Shown: piece after piece, positions 1 through 8,553 of the stretch | Position numbering within the stretch: position 1 is the stretch's first letter | Layout: each line of letters begins with the position of its first letter | Assembly (NCBI GenBank): GCA_030533445.1 | Contig: CM060069.1 | Coordinates: forward strand, 5,190,716-5,254,715 | Length of the DNA: 64,000 bases | Direction of reading: 5' to 3' | From: Cyprinodon diabolis | Taxonomy: Eukaryota; Chordata; Actinopteri; Cyprinodontiformes; Cyprinodontidae | The notes under the pieces: model-generated | Database searches by the model: none | Told to the model about the DNA's origin: nothing | What the model saw: the letters and a program-made list of their open reading frames with translations, nothing else | Program-made: the position numbers and the translations under genes

Positions 1-1
1 C

Positions 2-334
2 CAACCTCAACCAGTTCCTCCTATTCATGTGCATCTAAACCAAGGAGGAGGTCCCCAACAAGCAACGTTTGGAAGGGGACGATGGGGGCCACCCATGAGG
101 GGAAGATGGAGGGGACCACAAGGAGCCCCAAGAAGGCCCCCTCAAGGCCAATACCAGCAGATGCCTCAAGCAGGTCCAGACATGGGACAACAGCGTGGGA
201 GACTGCAATGCTGGGGATGTGGACAAGTTGGACACATGCAAAGAGATTGCCCCACTAACCCATGGATGGGACCTCAGCCCCCTACTGCTGGACCAGCCAC
301 CTATGGAACGGGACAAGACATATACTGGCTATAG
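2..334 (+). CDS. gag: Gag polyprotein, C-terminal part (nucleocapsid)
   Basis: The frame is open from base 2 to an amber stop at 332-334, so the start of gag is off the window and the GTG at 29 is not a real start. The visible part is a glycine/arginine/proline-rich RNA-binding segment followed by one CCHC zinc knuckle of the form CX2CX4HX4C (CWGCGQVGHMQRDC). This is the nucleocapsid, which packages genomic RNA. One knuckle rather than two is usual for gammaretroviruses and relatives. Pol follows in the same frame directly after the stop. Confidence 0.85.
   Translation, partial: QPQPVPPIHVHLNQGGGPQQATFGRGRWGPPMRGRWRGPQGAPRRPPQGQYQQMPQAGPDMGQQRGRLQCWGCGQVGHMQRDCPTNPWMGPQPPTAGPATYGTGQDIYWL
332..334 (+). 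promoter_or_regulatory. Amber codon at the gag/pol junction (stop readthrough site)
   Basis: UAG is followed by GGG. The downstream frame stays open without any shift from 335 to 4987, and the first AUG (443) lies in the middle of the protease active-site segment. In known gammaretroviruses, Pol is made by amber suppression at this point. The arrangement here fits that; I did not identify the downstream pseudoknot. Confidence 0.7.
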
Positions 335-3300
335 GGGTGCCCAGAGAAACCTGATGGAGAGGCCATTCTACCTGTATTAACCCAACGACCACAAACAGAA
401 CCCACCATTGATGTCACTATATATGACAGCCATCATCGCTTCATGATTGATACAGGAGCGGCCTACTCCTGTATAGGGAAAAGTGGAATTGGCCTGCCTC
501 TCTCAGCATCAAAGATTCGTACAGTAGGTTTCTCTGGGAAAACCCAAATAATACCCATGACTGAGCCAGTTCCCATGATCATAGGTGAAAAGACTGTGTG
601 TGCACCACTGCTTTACTCAGAAGATACGCCCATAAATCTGCTGGGTAGAGATGTGCTGTGCCAGCTCAATGCTAAAATCAAATGTACCCCAAATGGAATT
701 TCTTTTGAAGCAATAGGCGACAATGAAGCCTACATGATGCCACTGGGTCTACAAAAGACCCCACAGACAACAAGTCATGAACCAGAAGACCAAGTATTTT
801 GGCTGAAACTCACATCACCAACTTACTTCCTCCAACTAGAGTGTGAAACATGGAGACCCCTGATAATGAATCACTACGAGAACTCCAAAGAACCCTTTCT
901 CCCTCTCCATTGTACCATGTTTTATGACAAAGGCAAAACACATGAAGACTACGAGAAAAGCTGGGATGAAGAAATTAACAACAAAACAACTGTCATCCAA
1001 TATGCTGACATAGTGGTTGGACCACAAGGAGCTGCAGCTGTTGTCACATTTCCTGATAAAGATGTAGCAGAATGGTTCCAAGTTACCAACTCAGCCCCAC
1101 ATGTCACGTTACTGATTGCAGACGAGTATGAGTCACATGATCTAGGACCCATGGTTCAAGAAGCCAAGCAAGTCACTGAATGGGTCAACACAGCATGGGA
1201 CTGCATTAAGTTATCCAAAGATGGACTGTTCTTTAAGATCTCATTCTCACAAGCTGATGAAGTCATAGCAGAACACATTAAAGTTCCTGGGAAAAAACAA
1301 ATGGCAGTGGCAGCAGAACATGAATCCCTATTAGAACAGGTCCCAGAGCAAGTATGGTCTAAAAGTAAAACAGATGTAGGATTAGTGAAATCAGCAGACC
1401 CCATCAAATTCACCATCAAACCAAATGCTAAATTGCCCTTCCAAAGACAATACCCACTTAAAAGAGAAGCAGTAGAAGGAATACAGCCTATTATTACAGG
1501 ATTAGAAACAGCAGGAGTTCTTAAACCAACAGCAAGTCCCTTTAACACACCAATTTTTCCCATCAGAAAACCCAACAGTAATGACTATAGACTAGTCCAT
1601 GATCTAAGATTAATTAATGCTATTGTAGCAGAAGAGATACCAGTGGTACCAGACCCGCACACATTACTGAGTAATATACCCCCAGGTACCAAATGGTTTA
1701 CTGTGATAGATCTGTGCTCAGCATTTTTCAGTGTACCGGTCCATCTAGATTCTCAGTATTTGTTTGCATTCACCTATAAAGGCCAACAATATACTTATTC
1801 ACGATTACCACAGGGTTTTGTACACTCACCATCAATTTTCAATCGAGTACTGGCAAATGACTTAAATCACCTTGACATACCATCTACAATGTTGATGTAT
1901 GTTGATGACATTTTGATTTGTTCTGCTTCCAAAGAGCAGTGTGAAAGAGACTCCATTACAGTGTTGACTGCTTTGGCAGAAGGAGGACATAAAGTAAGTA
2001 AACAAAAATTGCAATTCTGCCAGCAAACAGTGGAGTATCTCGGCAGGCAACTCAGTGGGGACAAGAGGTGTATTGCACCGTCCCAACTGGAAGCCATAAC
2101 TCAAATGCCCAAACCTCGGACTGTTGGTCACATGTTGTCTTTCCTTGGCATGGCAGGTTACAGCAGACCGTGGGTGTGTGATTATGCCATCAAAACGGCT
2201 CCACTGAGAGCACTGATTAAAGCCGCAGGTCAAGGACACCAGTCGGCTCAATTGCAATGGACAGATGAGGCAGAGGGTGCGTTCCAGCTGCTGAAACAGG
2301 ATCTCCAAACTGCTCCTGCTCTGGCCAATCCACATTATGGCAAACCATTCCATCTATATGTGGCTGAGCGACAAGGGTATGCATGTGCAGTATTGATGCA
2401 AGACACCCCAACAGGTAAACAGCCAATTTCTTATTACAGCACAAAATTAGATGGTGTCGAAGAGGGTCTGCCTCCCTGCTACCAGGGCTTGGCAGCAGCA
2501 GCCTTCGCATACAAAAAGGCCTCAGTTATTACTATGGGCCACCCTATCATTTTGTACACATCACATCAATTACATGCACTGCTCACCAGTCCACGCTTTG
2601 TGATAACTCAAGCTCGTCGAACAGGTTATGAAGTTCTGCTTTCAGGACCTGATTTAACAATACAACGCTGTACTACCATTAATCCAGCCACAAGAATGGT
2701 ATTGCCCACAGAAGGTGAGCCCCATGATTGTCTCCAGGAGACGGACACCTTCATGAAGGTAAGAGAGGACTTATACAATCATCCAATCCCATCTGATTTG
2801 ACACTGTTCGTAGACGGATCATGTGTCAGAGGTGAGACAGGTAATAGAGCGGGATATGGAATAGTCCAACTTAACCCTGATGGGACCTTTACCAAAGTAC
2901 AATCAATGAGCCTAGATCAACCTTGCTCTGCCCAATTGGCGGAGATAAAAGCATTAACAGCAGCATGTAAATTGGCTACTGGTAAAAGAGTGACAATCTA
3001 TACTGACAGTGCATATGGCTATGGGGTATGTCATATAAATGCTAGCATCTGGAAACAACGAGGGTTTGTTAGAACAGATGGCACCCCAGTAACACATGGG
3101 CAAGCTGTTGTAGAATTAATAAAAGCTATGCAACTTCCATCTGCGTTGGCTATTGTAAAATGTGCAGCCCACCAAACAGCAAAAACACCTATAGCCATAG
3201 GAAATAACTTAGCAGATGAGGCAGCTAAAGAAGCCACAGGATCAGCAGTGCAGGGACCAATGATTCATGTAACTGAGTGTGAACCCATTACTAATCTAGC

Positions 3301-4987
3301 CTCATTAATAGAAGCTCAAAACAACGTATCTGAAGCGAAAAAACGTCTGTGGGTGCAAAGGGGGGCGGCTCGGTTAACACACCCTCACGCTGGGTTGTGG
3401 CGTAGTTCTCGGGGACATTTTGTATTACCTTTGTCCTTATTACCAACGGCGATTAAAATAATGCATGGCCCTGATCATTGTTCACGAGCCCAAGTTGTTC
3501 AAAAGTTACAGGCAGTCTGGTGGTCACCTTATATGACACCAATGGTAGACAGAGAACTGGCCTTATGTCCGCATTGTCCTAAATATAATGTGCGTAAGAT
3601 GTTCACACAGCCCTTAGCACATATTCCCATGCCAGACGGTCCGTTCCGCCATCTGATGATGGATTACGTTGACATGATAACCCGGGTTCAGGGAAAGAGA
3701 TATATGTTGGTGGTTGTCTGTAGGTTTAGCAGATGGGTGGAGGCATGCCCCACTGTCAAGAATGACCACAGAGCAGCAGCAAGATTTTTGTGTAAAGAAG
3801 TTTTTCCCAGATTTGGCATGCCTGATACAATATCATCTGATAATGGACCTCATTTTGTTTCACAGGTGATCCAGCAAATGTTTAAACTGTTGTGCATAAC
3901 ACAAAAGTTTGGTTGTGTGTATCATCCCCAGTCACAGGGATCCGTGGAACGAGCTAACGGAGTGCTGAAATCAAAGATAGCTAAGATAATAGCTGACAGC
4001 AACAACCGTTTGACTTGGGTGGATGCCTTGCCTGTTGCATTGATGGCAATGCGTTCTCAAACTAACCGAATAACCCATCTCACCCCCCATGAAATGCTTA
4101 CAGGTCGACCAATGCCTCTCCCACAGGTTCGTGGACCCCTGCTGCAGGAGGTCTCCTTGGCACAGCTTGAACGTGAAATGGGGGACTATCTCAGGTCCTT
4201 AACACGCATTCACAGGCTTATATTTCAACAGGTGAAAGCAGCTCACAGCCGAGACGAGACACACATTCCAGTGGACGTCAGGGACGTTCAAGTTGGTGAC
4301 AGTGTGTTCATACGCGTCTTTAGACGTCAGTGGAACGAGCCTCTTAGGGAAGGCCCTTTTAAAGTTGTACTTACCACTCCCACTGCCCTGAAAGTTGAAG
4401 GTAAGCCCTTCTGGTTTCATAAAAACCACTGCACCAGGCATCGGCCTCCAGACCCACCTGGCCTAGCTCCAGGACCGACGGGCTCTGCGCATGCTGACAG
4501 GGCAGCAAAAAGTCTCCCTCCGCAGCACCCCTCCACTAGCTCACAGACTTTAGATGTTGCACCGGTGTCAGGAACTGATGCGCACCCACTCCCCTCCACG
4601 TCCGGCGTCCAAAGACGCTCGGCACGTTTGGCAGCCCGCCAATCACCAATGCCAGGGGACTCTGAGGATAACAGTGTTCATTCTTATGCTTCCCATCCGC
4701 CTTCTGATTCTGGTGGCAATGATGATGATCCTGTTGCCACTGAGACTTCTTCTGGTTCTGACCCAGATCCATCCTTCGTTCAGGCACTGGACCAACTTCT
4801 TTCTTCTGACCCACCAGATGCTGGTGGCGTCCTGTCCCCTTCACATCCCTCACCTGTACCATCCCCTTTCTTCCCCTCCCTTTCCCCTTCCTCCTCCACG
4901 ACGAGTGGGCCGTCGATCGACTCGGTCCCGCCCACCCCATCGCCGTCTGGGCATCTCTCGGATGCGCCTTCTCCCGACTCTGACTAA
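335..4987 (+). CDS. pol: Pol polyprotein: protease, reverse transcriptase, RNase H, integrase
   Basis: About 1550 codons with no internal stop, read through from gag. Protease: active-site motif DTGA just after 443 and a GRD motif near 646. Reverse transcriptase: LPQGF, then the catalytic YVDD at 1898-1909. RNase H: acidic sites in LFVDGS (about 2804) and YTDSAYG (about 3000). Integrase: HX3H and CX2C zinc site (about 3465-3585), then core acidic residues in MMDYVD, SDNGPHF and GSVERANG, and a C-terminal beta domain (about 4270-4440). These enzymes copy and integrate the viral RNA. Oddity: beyond the integrase end there is a tail of about 170 residues rich in Ser, Pro and Asp, which overlaps the env start in another frame. 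The first AUG (443) is inside the protease, so translation must come from gag. Confidence 0.92.
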   Translation, partial: GCPEKPDGEAILPVLTQRPQTEPTIDVTIYDSHHRFMIDTGAAYSCIGKSGIGLPLSASKIRTVGFSGKTQIIPMTEPVPMIIGEKTVCAPLLYSEDTPINLLGRDVLCQLNAKIKCTPNGISFEAIGDNEAYMMPLGLQKTPQTTSHEPEDQVFWLKLTSPTYFLQLECETWRPLIMNHYENSKEPFLPLHCTMFYDKGKTHEDYEKSWDEEINNKTTVIQYADIVVGPQGAAAVVTFPDKDVAEWFQVTNSAPHVTLLIADEYESHDLGPMVQEAKQVTEWVNTAWDCIKLSKDGLFFKISFSQADEVIAEHIKVPGKKQMAVAAEHESLLEQVPEQVWSKSKTDVGLVKSADPIKFTIKPNAKLPFQRQYPLKREAVEGIQPIITGLETAGVLKPTASPFNTPIFPIRKPNSNDYRLVHDLRLINAIVAEEIPVVPDPHTLLSNIPPGTKWFTVIDLCSAFFSVPVHLDSQYLFAFTYKGQQYTYSRLPQGFVHSPSIFNRVLANDLNHLDIPSTMLMYVDDILICSASKEQCERDSITVLTALAEGGHKVSKQKLQFCQQTVEYLGRQLSGDKRCIAPSQLEAITQMPKPRTVGHMLSFLGMAGYSRPWVCDYAIKTAPLRALIKAAGQGHQSAQLQWTDEAEGAFQLLKQDLQTAPALANPHYGKPFHLYVAERQGYACAVLMQDTPTGKQPISYYSTKLDGVEEGLPPCYQGLAAAAFAYKKASVITMGHPIILYTSHQLHALLTSPRFVITQARRTGYEVLLSGPDLTIQRCTTINPATRMVLPTEGEPHDCLQETDTFMKVREDLYNHPIPSDLTLFVDGSCVRGETGNRAGYGIVQLNPDGTFTKVQSMSLDQPCSAQLAEIKALTAACKLATGKRVTIYTDSAYGYGVCHINASIWKQRGFVRTDGTPVTHGQAVVELIKAMQLPSALAIVKCAAHQTAKTPIAIGNNLADEAAKEATGSAVQGPMIHVTECEPITNLASLIEAQNNVSEAKKRLWVQRGAARLTHPHAGLWRSSRGHFVLPLSLLPTAIKIMHGPDHCSRAQVVQKLQAVWWSPYMTPMVDRELALCPHCPKYNVRKMFTQPLAHIPMPDGPFRHLMMDYVDMITRVQGKRYMLVVVCRFSRWVEACPTVKNDHRAAARFLCKEVFPRFGMPDTISSDNGPHFVSQVIQQMFKLLCITQKFGCVYHPQSQGSVERANGVLKSKIAKIIADSNNRLTWVDALPVALMAMRSQTNRITHLTPHEMLTGRPMPLPQVRGPLLQEVSLAQLEREMGDYLRSLTRIHRLIFQQVKAAHSRDETHIPVDVRDVQVGDSVFIRVFRRQWNEPLREGPFKVVLTTPTALKVEGKPFWFHKNHCTRHRPPDPPGLAPGPTGSAHADRAAKSLPPQHPSTSSQTLDVAPVSGTDAHPLPSTSGVQRRSARLAARQSPMPGDSEDNSVHSYASHPPSDSGGNDDDPVATETSSGSDPDPSFVQALDQLLSSDPPDAGGVLSPSHPSPVPSPFFPSLSPSSSTTSGPSIDSVPPTPSPSGHLSDAPSPDSD

Positions 4988-6887
4988 TCTTCTTGTAATG
5001 TTAACCCTTTGTGGGTTAACAAGGGGGGATCTGATTAAGGTTACTACTAACACTGCACACACACACTTAATGCGTCACACACAAACATGTGCACTAGCAA
5101 TGGTAACACTAGCTACTAACCAAGGGGTAATCAGTAATAATGATGGAAAAGATTTATCACTAATGCATGTGCAAATCAAAGGATATGATTATGTAATGTC
5201 TGAAGAAATTTTAGGGAAGTCAATGGGGAAACATTGGCTTGGAATTCCACGAAGCGTGGACTGCCGTGGGGATGGGATGGTGATCATTGAGGTAGGATGC
5301 AAGACAAACATATGCCAAAACACACTAACAGGACAAGTAATGACAGTAAAAAGAGCACATAAAGTGGTGCAGCTGATAAACAGAAGACAGAAAAGAGATC
5401 TAGACAAATTAAAAACTGCACACTGGGAAACCAACATGTTCCAACAATGGATTCAGTACTCTGTCCAGACAATGTTCAAAGCCAAAAAGCGCCCGAAAGA
5501 TGATTGTATAGCCTGTTATAATGTTAAAAAATTACCAGCCCCTCAGATTATTCCAGGAAGTAAAATAGGTGACTGTCCAGACATAACGGAGTGCTTTGCT
5601 CTCTGTGCCATGCACATGGCCGGAGATCTTTCATCCTTGTCAGAAGACCACACAATATGCCCCAGAGCACTGAACTCCTCAATCAATGATGTGATGAGCA
5701 CTTTCTCCCTTCCACCCGTAGTACGAAAACCAGCTGAACTGATTTTTCCATTTTGTATAGCCCGAGGGAAAGAATTAGAAGAGGTGACCAATAGAACCTC
5801 TAGACAAATGTGGACAACGGATGGATTGGTGACATGTAGTAATAGAACATGGTACCCACCAACAGCAGATGGGAACCTCACCTACCACATTAAGTTTTGT
5901 AAAACAAGCCCCAATGCTACCATACGCTGTGAACAGGTAATACCAGATGGGGGACATGTTATTTATGAGTTCCAACCTTCAAGTGTATCTCAATACCGAA
6001 TACTGAGCCTGGCAAAGGGATCCGTCCCTTTAGGTGACATTTTTTGGATGTGTCACAATGAGACACAGATGTTGACCACATTGCCCCCTCAGTGGGAAGG
6101 TATCTGTGCACCAGTAATGCTGACAGGACAACTAAAGTTAATAGTAAATAACCCAATAGACAGTAATGTAACATCTAACAAAATAACCAACCGCATTAAG
6201 AGAAGTGCTCCCGTTAAACATGAGTGGAAGACTTCAGATGAAGTATATATCTCTTGGGATCAGGTCCCATATGGGGTACCTGAAGAACAGGCTGCTATAG
6301 GGAGTGATTGGATAAAAAGCGGGAGAGGGGCTGGTTCAGTACCAATCTATGGAACCATTGTTAATGCGCAGTATATAGCTCGCAATAGTAGATGGGTAAA
6401 TCTCTTATGGTATAATCAACAAAGATTTATAAATTTTACAATAAAAGGTATGGATCTGGTAAAGGATCAATTGCATGCAACGTCACTAATGGTTCTACAA
6501 CATAGGTCCGTGTTAGAGTCCCGCATGGCTGGGGACCAAGGGATATGTGATTATATAGGAGAAGATTGTTGTACTTTAATTCCCATGCACACAGATGTTA
6601 ACGGTAGCCTCACAGGAGTCCTACAGGAAATGAAACGAATGAGGGAAGAACATGTACTGCAGTCTAATTGGAACACTCAATTGAAGGGATTCTGGGACTG
6701 GTTTAATAAGCTTGGATGGGGAAAATATCTTAAAGCAGCAGGGATGATTCTAGGAGCAGTGATATTGATCATATTAGTAGTTATTTGTTGCATCATACCC
6801 CTTGTTCGGGGATTGGTCTCAAGACTTGTTGTAAGCATAACTGGACAGTTCTCAGTCGTAGAGATACAATTGGACCAAGTAATGTAG
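4962..6887 (+). CDS. env: Envelope glycoprotein precursor (SU + TM)
   Basis: The frame is open from 4554, but I choose the ATG at 4962 because it begins a good signal peptide (MRLLPTLTNLLVMLTLCG); the upstream part is the shadow of the pol tail. This gives 641 residues. SU carries a CIAC motif (CXXC, 5505-5516). A basic RRQKR site (5382-5396) and a second, RIKR (6192-6203), both fit furin cleavage. TM has a CX6CC motif (6546-6572), a tryptophan-rich membrane-proximal stretch and a membrane anchor at about 6735-6800, followed by a short cytoplasmic tail. CXXC plus CX6CC is the gamma-type covalent SU-TM arrangement. Oddity: the residues right after RIKR are polar, so the fusion peptide must be internal or the cleavage differs. 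It overlaps pol by 26 bases. Probably made from a spliced mRNA. Confidence 0.85.
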   Translation: MRLLPTLTNLLVMLTLCGLTRGDLIKVTTNTAHTHLMRHTQTCALAMVTLATNQGVISNNDGKDLSLMHVQIKGYDYVMSEEILGKSMGKHWLGIPRSVDCRGDGMVIIEVGCKTNICQNTLTGQVMTVKRAHKVVQLINRRQKRDLDKLKTAHWETNMFQQWIQYSVQTMFKAKKRPKDDCIACYNVKKLPAPQIIPGSKIGDCPDITECFALCAMHMAGDLSSLSEDHTICPRALNSSINDVMSTFSLPPVVRKPAELIFPFCIARGKELEEVTNRTSRQMWTTDGLVTCSNRTWYPPTADGNLTYHIKFCKTSPNATIRCEQVIPDGGHVIYEFQPSSVSQYRILSLAKGSVPLGDIFWMCHNETQMLTTLPPQWEGICAPVMLTGQLKLIVNNPIDSNVTSNKITNRIKRSAPVKHEWKTSDEVYISWDQVPYGVPEEQAAIGSDWIKSGRGAGSVPIYGTIVNAQYIARNSRWVNLLWYNQQRFINFTIKGMDLVKDQLHATSLMVLQHRSVLESRMAGDQGICDYIGEDCCTLIPMHTDVNGSLTGVLQEMKRMREEHVLQSNWNTQLKGFWDWFNKLGWGKYLKAAGMILGAVILIILVVICCIIPLVRGLVSRLVVSITGQFSVVEIQLDQVM

Positions 6888-7092
6888 AACATAGCCATGA
6901 TCTCCTCCCACCCCCACCAGGTACATGCCTTTCTTTACTAATCAAAATGTATACTAAATTGCACAACAATGACTCACATACTTATTTACGTAGATATAGT
7001 ACTTTGCATGCAGATTCATTTAGAAGATAATATGCCTCAAGATGATACCTAAAAAATGCCCCATTATGTCTCTGAATGCAGATTAACTGACA

Positions 7093-7875
7093 ATGGAGAG
7101 AACTCATGAGGAAAAATCTTATGAGGAAAGCTATTACCCCGAGGAATGGCAAGAAAAGAATAAAGAGAGATATTTTACACAGGCGTCAGTAGGCACACAC
7201 GTAGAAATAGCCGCAGGCTCCTATGTTCCCCCTAGGCAGCCAGAAGATCCGGCAGGGGGGCCAGGCACTGCACCTTCGGGTTGGCGACCACCATCACCTA
7301 CGGGGAGGCCAATGTCCAATCCAGAATCGCCTGAGGAGCTACAGATCGACATCGAGACCGAACCAAGCACCATCCCAGCCAAATCGGGGGATCTACTACC
7401 ACTACCGCCCATCAGTTTGCTTCGGGAGCTGCCATCCACTTCAGGCATGCACGACATGCGGCCTATCACTCCACCTCCTGTTGTCATGGCCGATGATATA
7501 GTGCTTACCCCTGCAGAAGCTAGCCATGTTGCAAAGTTCTTGGCTCATCCCTTGGAATTATACAAAACTGACGAGGATCTTAAGCCTGAAATCACTTCTA
7601 TGCCCACGGATGTTTATTCCAAGTTCATGAAGGGTCTGGTGCATGCCTACTCACGTCGACCCTTTGAACTGTTGCGCCGCACCATGTACAAACGCAAAGC
7701 AAAGGCTGGGAATCAGCGTTTGACCCGAGAAAATGTGGAGCTAAGACAACAACTTCAAGAGGCACGGCAGACCATTATCAACCTGCAAGGGCAGCTGTTG
7801 CAACTGACCGCTGATCAACGACGTATGGCTCCCTATCCCCATGGGGGCCCGAACGAGGGTCCGCACTATTATTAA
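7093..7875 (+). CDS. Unrecognised retroviral accessory protein with basic patch and leucine-heptad coiled coil
   Basis: An ORF of 260 codons lying between env and the 3' LTR, where complex retroviruses keep accessory genes. I do not recognise the family. The N-terminal 130 residues are acidic and proline-rich. A compact middle region (about residues 130-195) is rich in hydrophobic residues. Then a basic run (RRTMYKRKAKAGNQR) leads into about 30 residues with Leu/Ala at every seventh place (L-L-A-L-L) and Asn, Leu, Ile, Leu at the partner positions: a textbook coiled coil. The conserved bZIP Asn/Arg pattern is not evident. A CAG acceptor-like site at 7079-7081 is 11 bases before the ATG, so a spliced mRNA is plausible. 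Codons stay open and no stop interrupts it. Confidence 0.65.
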   Translation: MERTHEEKSYEESYYPEEWQEKNKERYFTQASVGTHVEIAAGSYVPPRQPEDPAGGPGTAPSGWRPPSPTGRPMSNPESPEELQIDIETEPSTIPAKSGDLLPLPPISLLRELPSTSGMHDMRPITPPPVVMADDIVLTPAEASHVAKFLAHPLELYKTDEDLKPEITSMPTDVYSKFMKGLVHAYSRRPFELLRRTMYKRKAKAGNQRLTRENVELRQQLQEARQTIINLQGQLLQLTADQRRMAPYPHGGPNEGPHYY

Positions 7876-8553
7876 TCTCAACTACAACACCACACTGCAT
7901 ATAAAGGACAATGCTAATTGCTGATTATCAATACCTATGTTAAAAATAATTGACAAAATAATTGTGTATAATACATGTGACAGTACACGTACTGTGCAGG
8001 AGAGTGCCACTTGGTTACTCCTATGTTGGTTGTAATGACGGTCATTGACCATTAGAGGACGTGCGCGCCTGCCTTAGTCCAGGCATGATGTGGCTTTTCT
8101 TGGTTATTTATGGGTGTTTTGACATATGTGTGTCTTGACACCTATGCAGAGGGGGATGCGATGACTTCGCGACACAAGATGCTGCTTGGGCATTGGAATT
8201 TTCCTCTGCTGAAAAAACAGAATTAGAAAACTCATTCTATAAAAAAAGTAAGCAACGAGGAGCTGATCCTCACAAGTGAGCCAAGAGGGGGATCCCTCTT
8301 AGTTTGAGATGTTCTTGATTTTTACATTCTACTTTTTGCATTTTGTCATTTTACCAGGTACTCACACTTACAATTTTTTATATAACAGTCACTAGCACTA
8401 TAGGGTATGTGTTTAGTCTCACTTTTGGTTTGGGGTGCACAATATATATATAACCATCAGTTACTTTTTAAGACTTCACTATAATGGTGTTTTATGGATC
8501 ATCACCTGCATCGTAACTTTGTGTTGATCCTTTTTAGGATCAAAGGGGGGAAA
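7876..8553 (+). other. ERV-A non-coding segment between the accessory ORF and LTR
   Basis: No ORF of note. It holds two neat short inverted repeats: 7-bp arms around 7980-7995 (ACAGTAC, 2-base loop) and 7-bp arms at 8283-8300 (AAGAGGG, loop GGAT). It ends in the polypurine tract. Such a leader-like 3' segment could carry RNA export or packaging structures, but that is only inference. Confidence 0.5.
8542..8553 (+). promoter_or_regulatory. Polypurine tract of ERV-A
   Basis: AAAGGGGGGAAA directly precedes the TG that opens the LTR. In retroviruses this purine run resists RNase H and primes plus-strand DNA synthesis. Confidence 0.8.

Noticed and set aside
35..316. Minus-strand ORF over the gag tail
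   Set aside because: Antisense shadow of the Gly/Arg/Pro-rich nucleocapsid.
29..334. A gag start at 29
   Set aside because: The codon is GTG and the frame is open to the window edge, so gag begins further left.
1862..2353. Minus-strand ORF of 163 codons within pol
   Set aside because: Antisense shadow of the reverse transcriptase; no recognisable motifs.
4554..4961. Upstream extension of the env frame from an ATG at 4554
   Set aside because: It is the off-frame reading of the pol tail; the convincing signal peptide starts at 4962.
7093..7875. Calling the accessory ORF a true bZIP protein
   Set aside because: The leucine heptad is clear but the conserved Asn/Arg pattern of bZIP basic regions is not.
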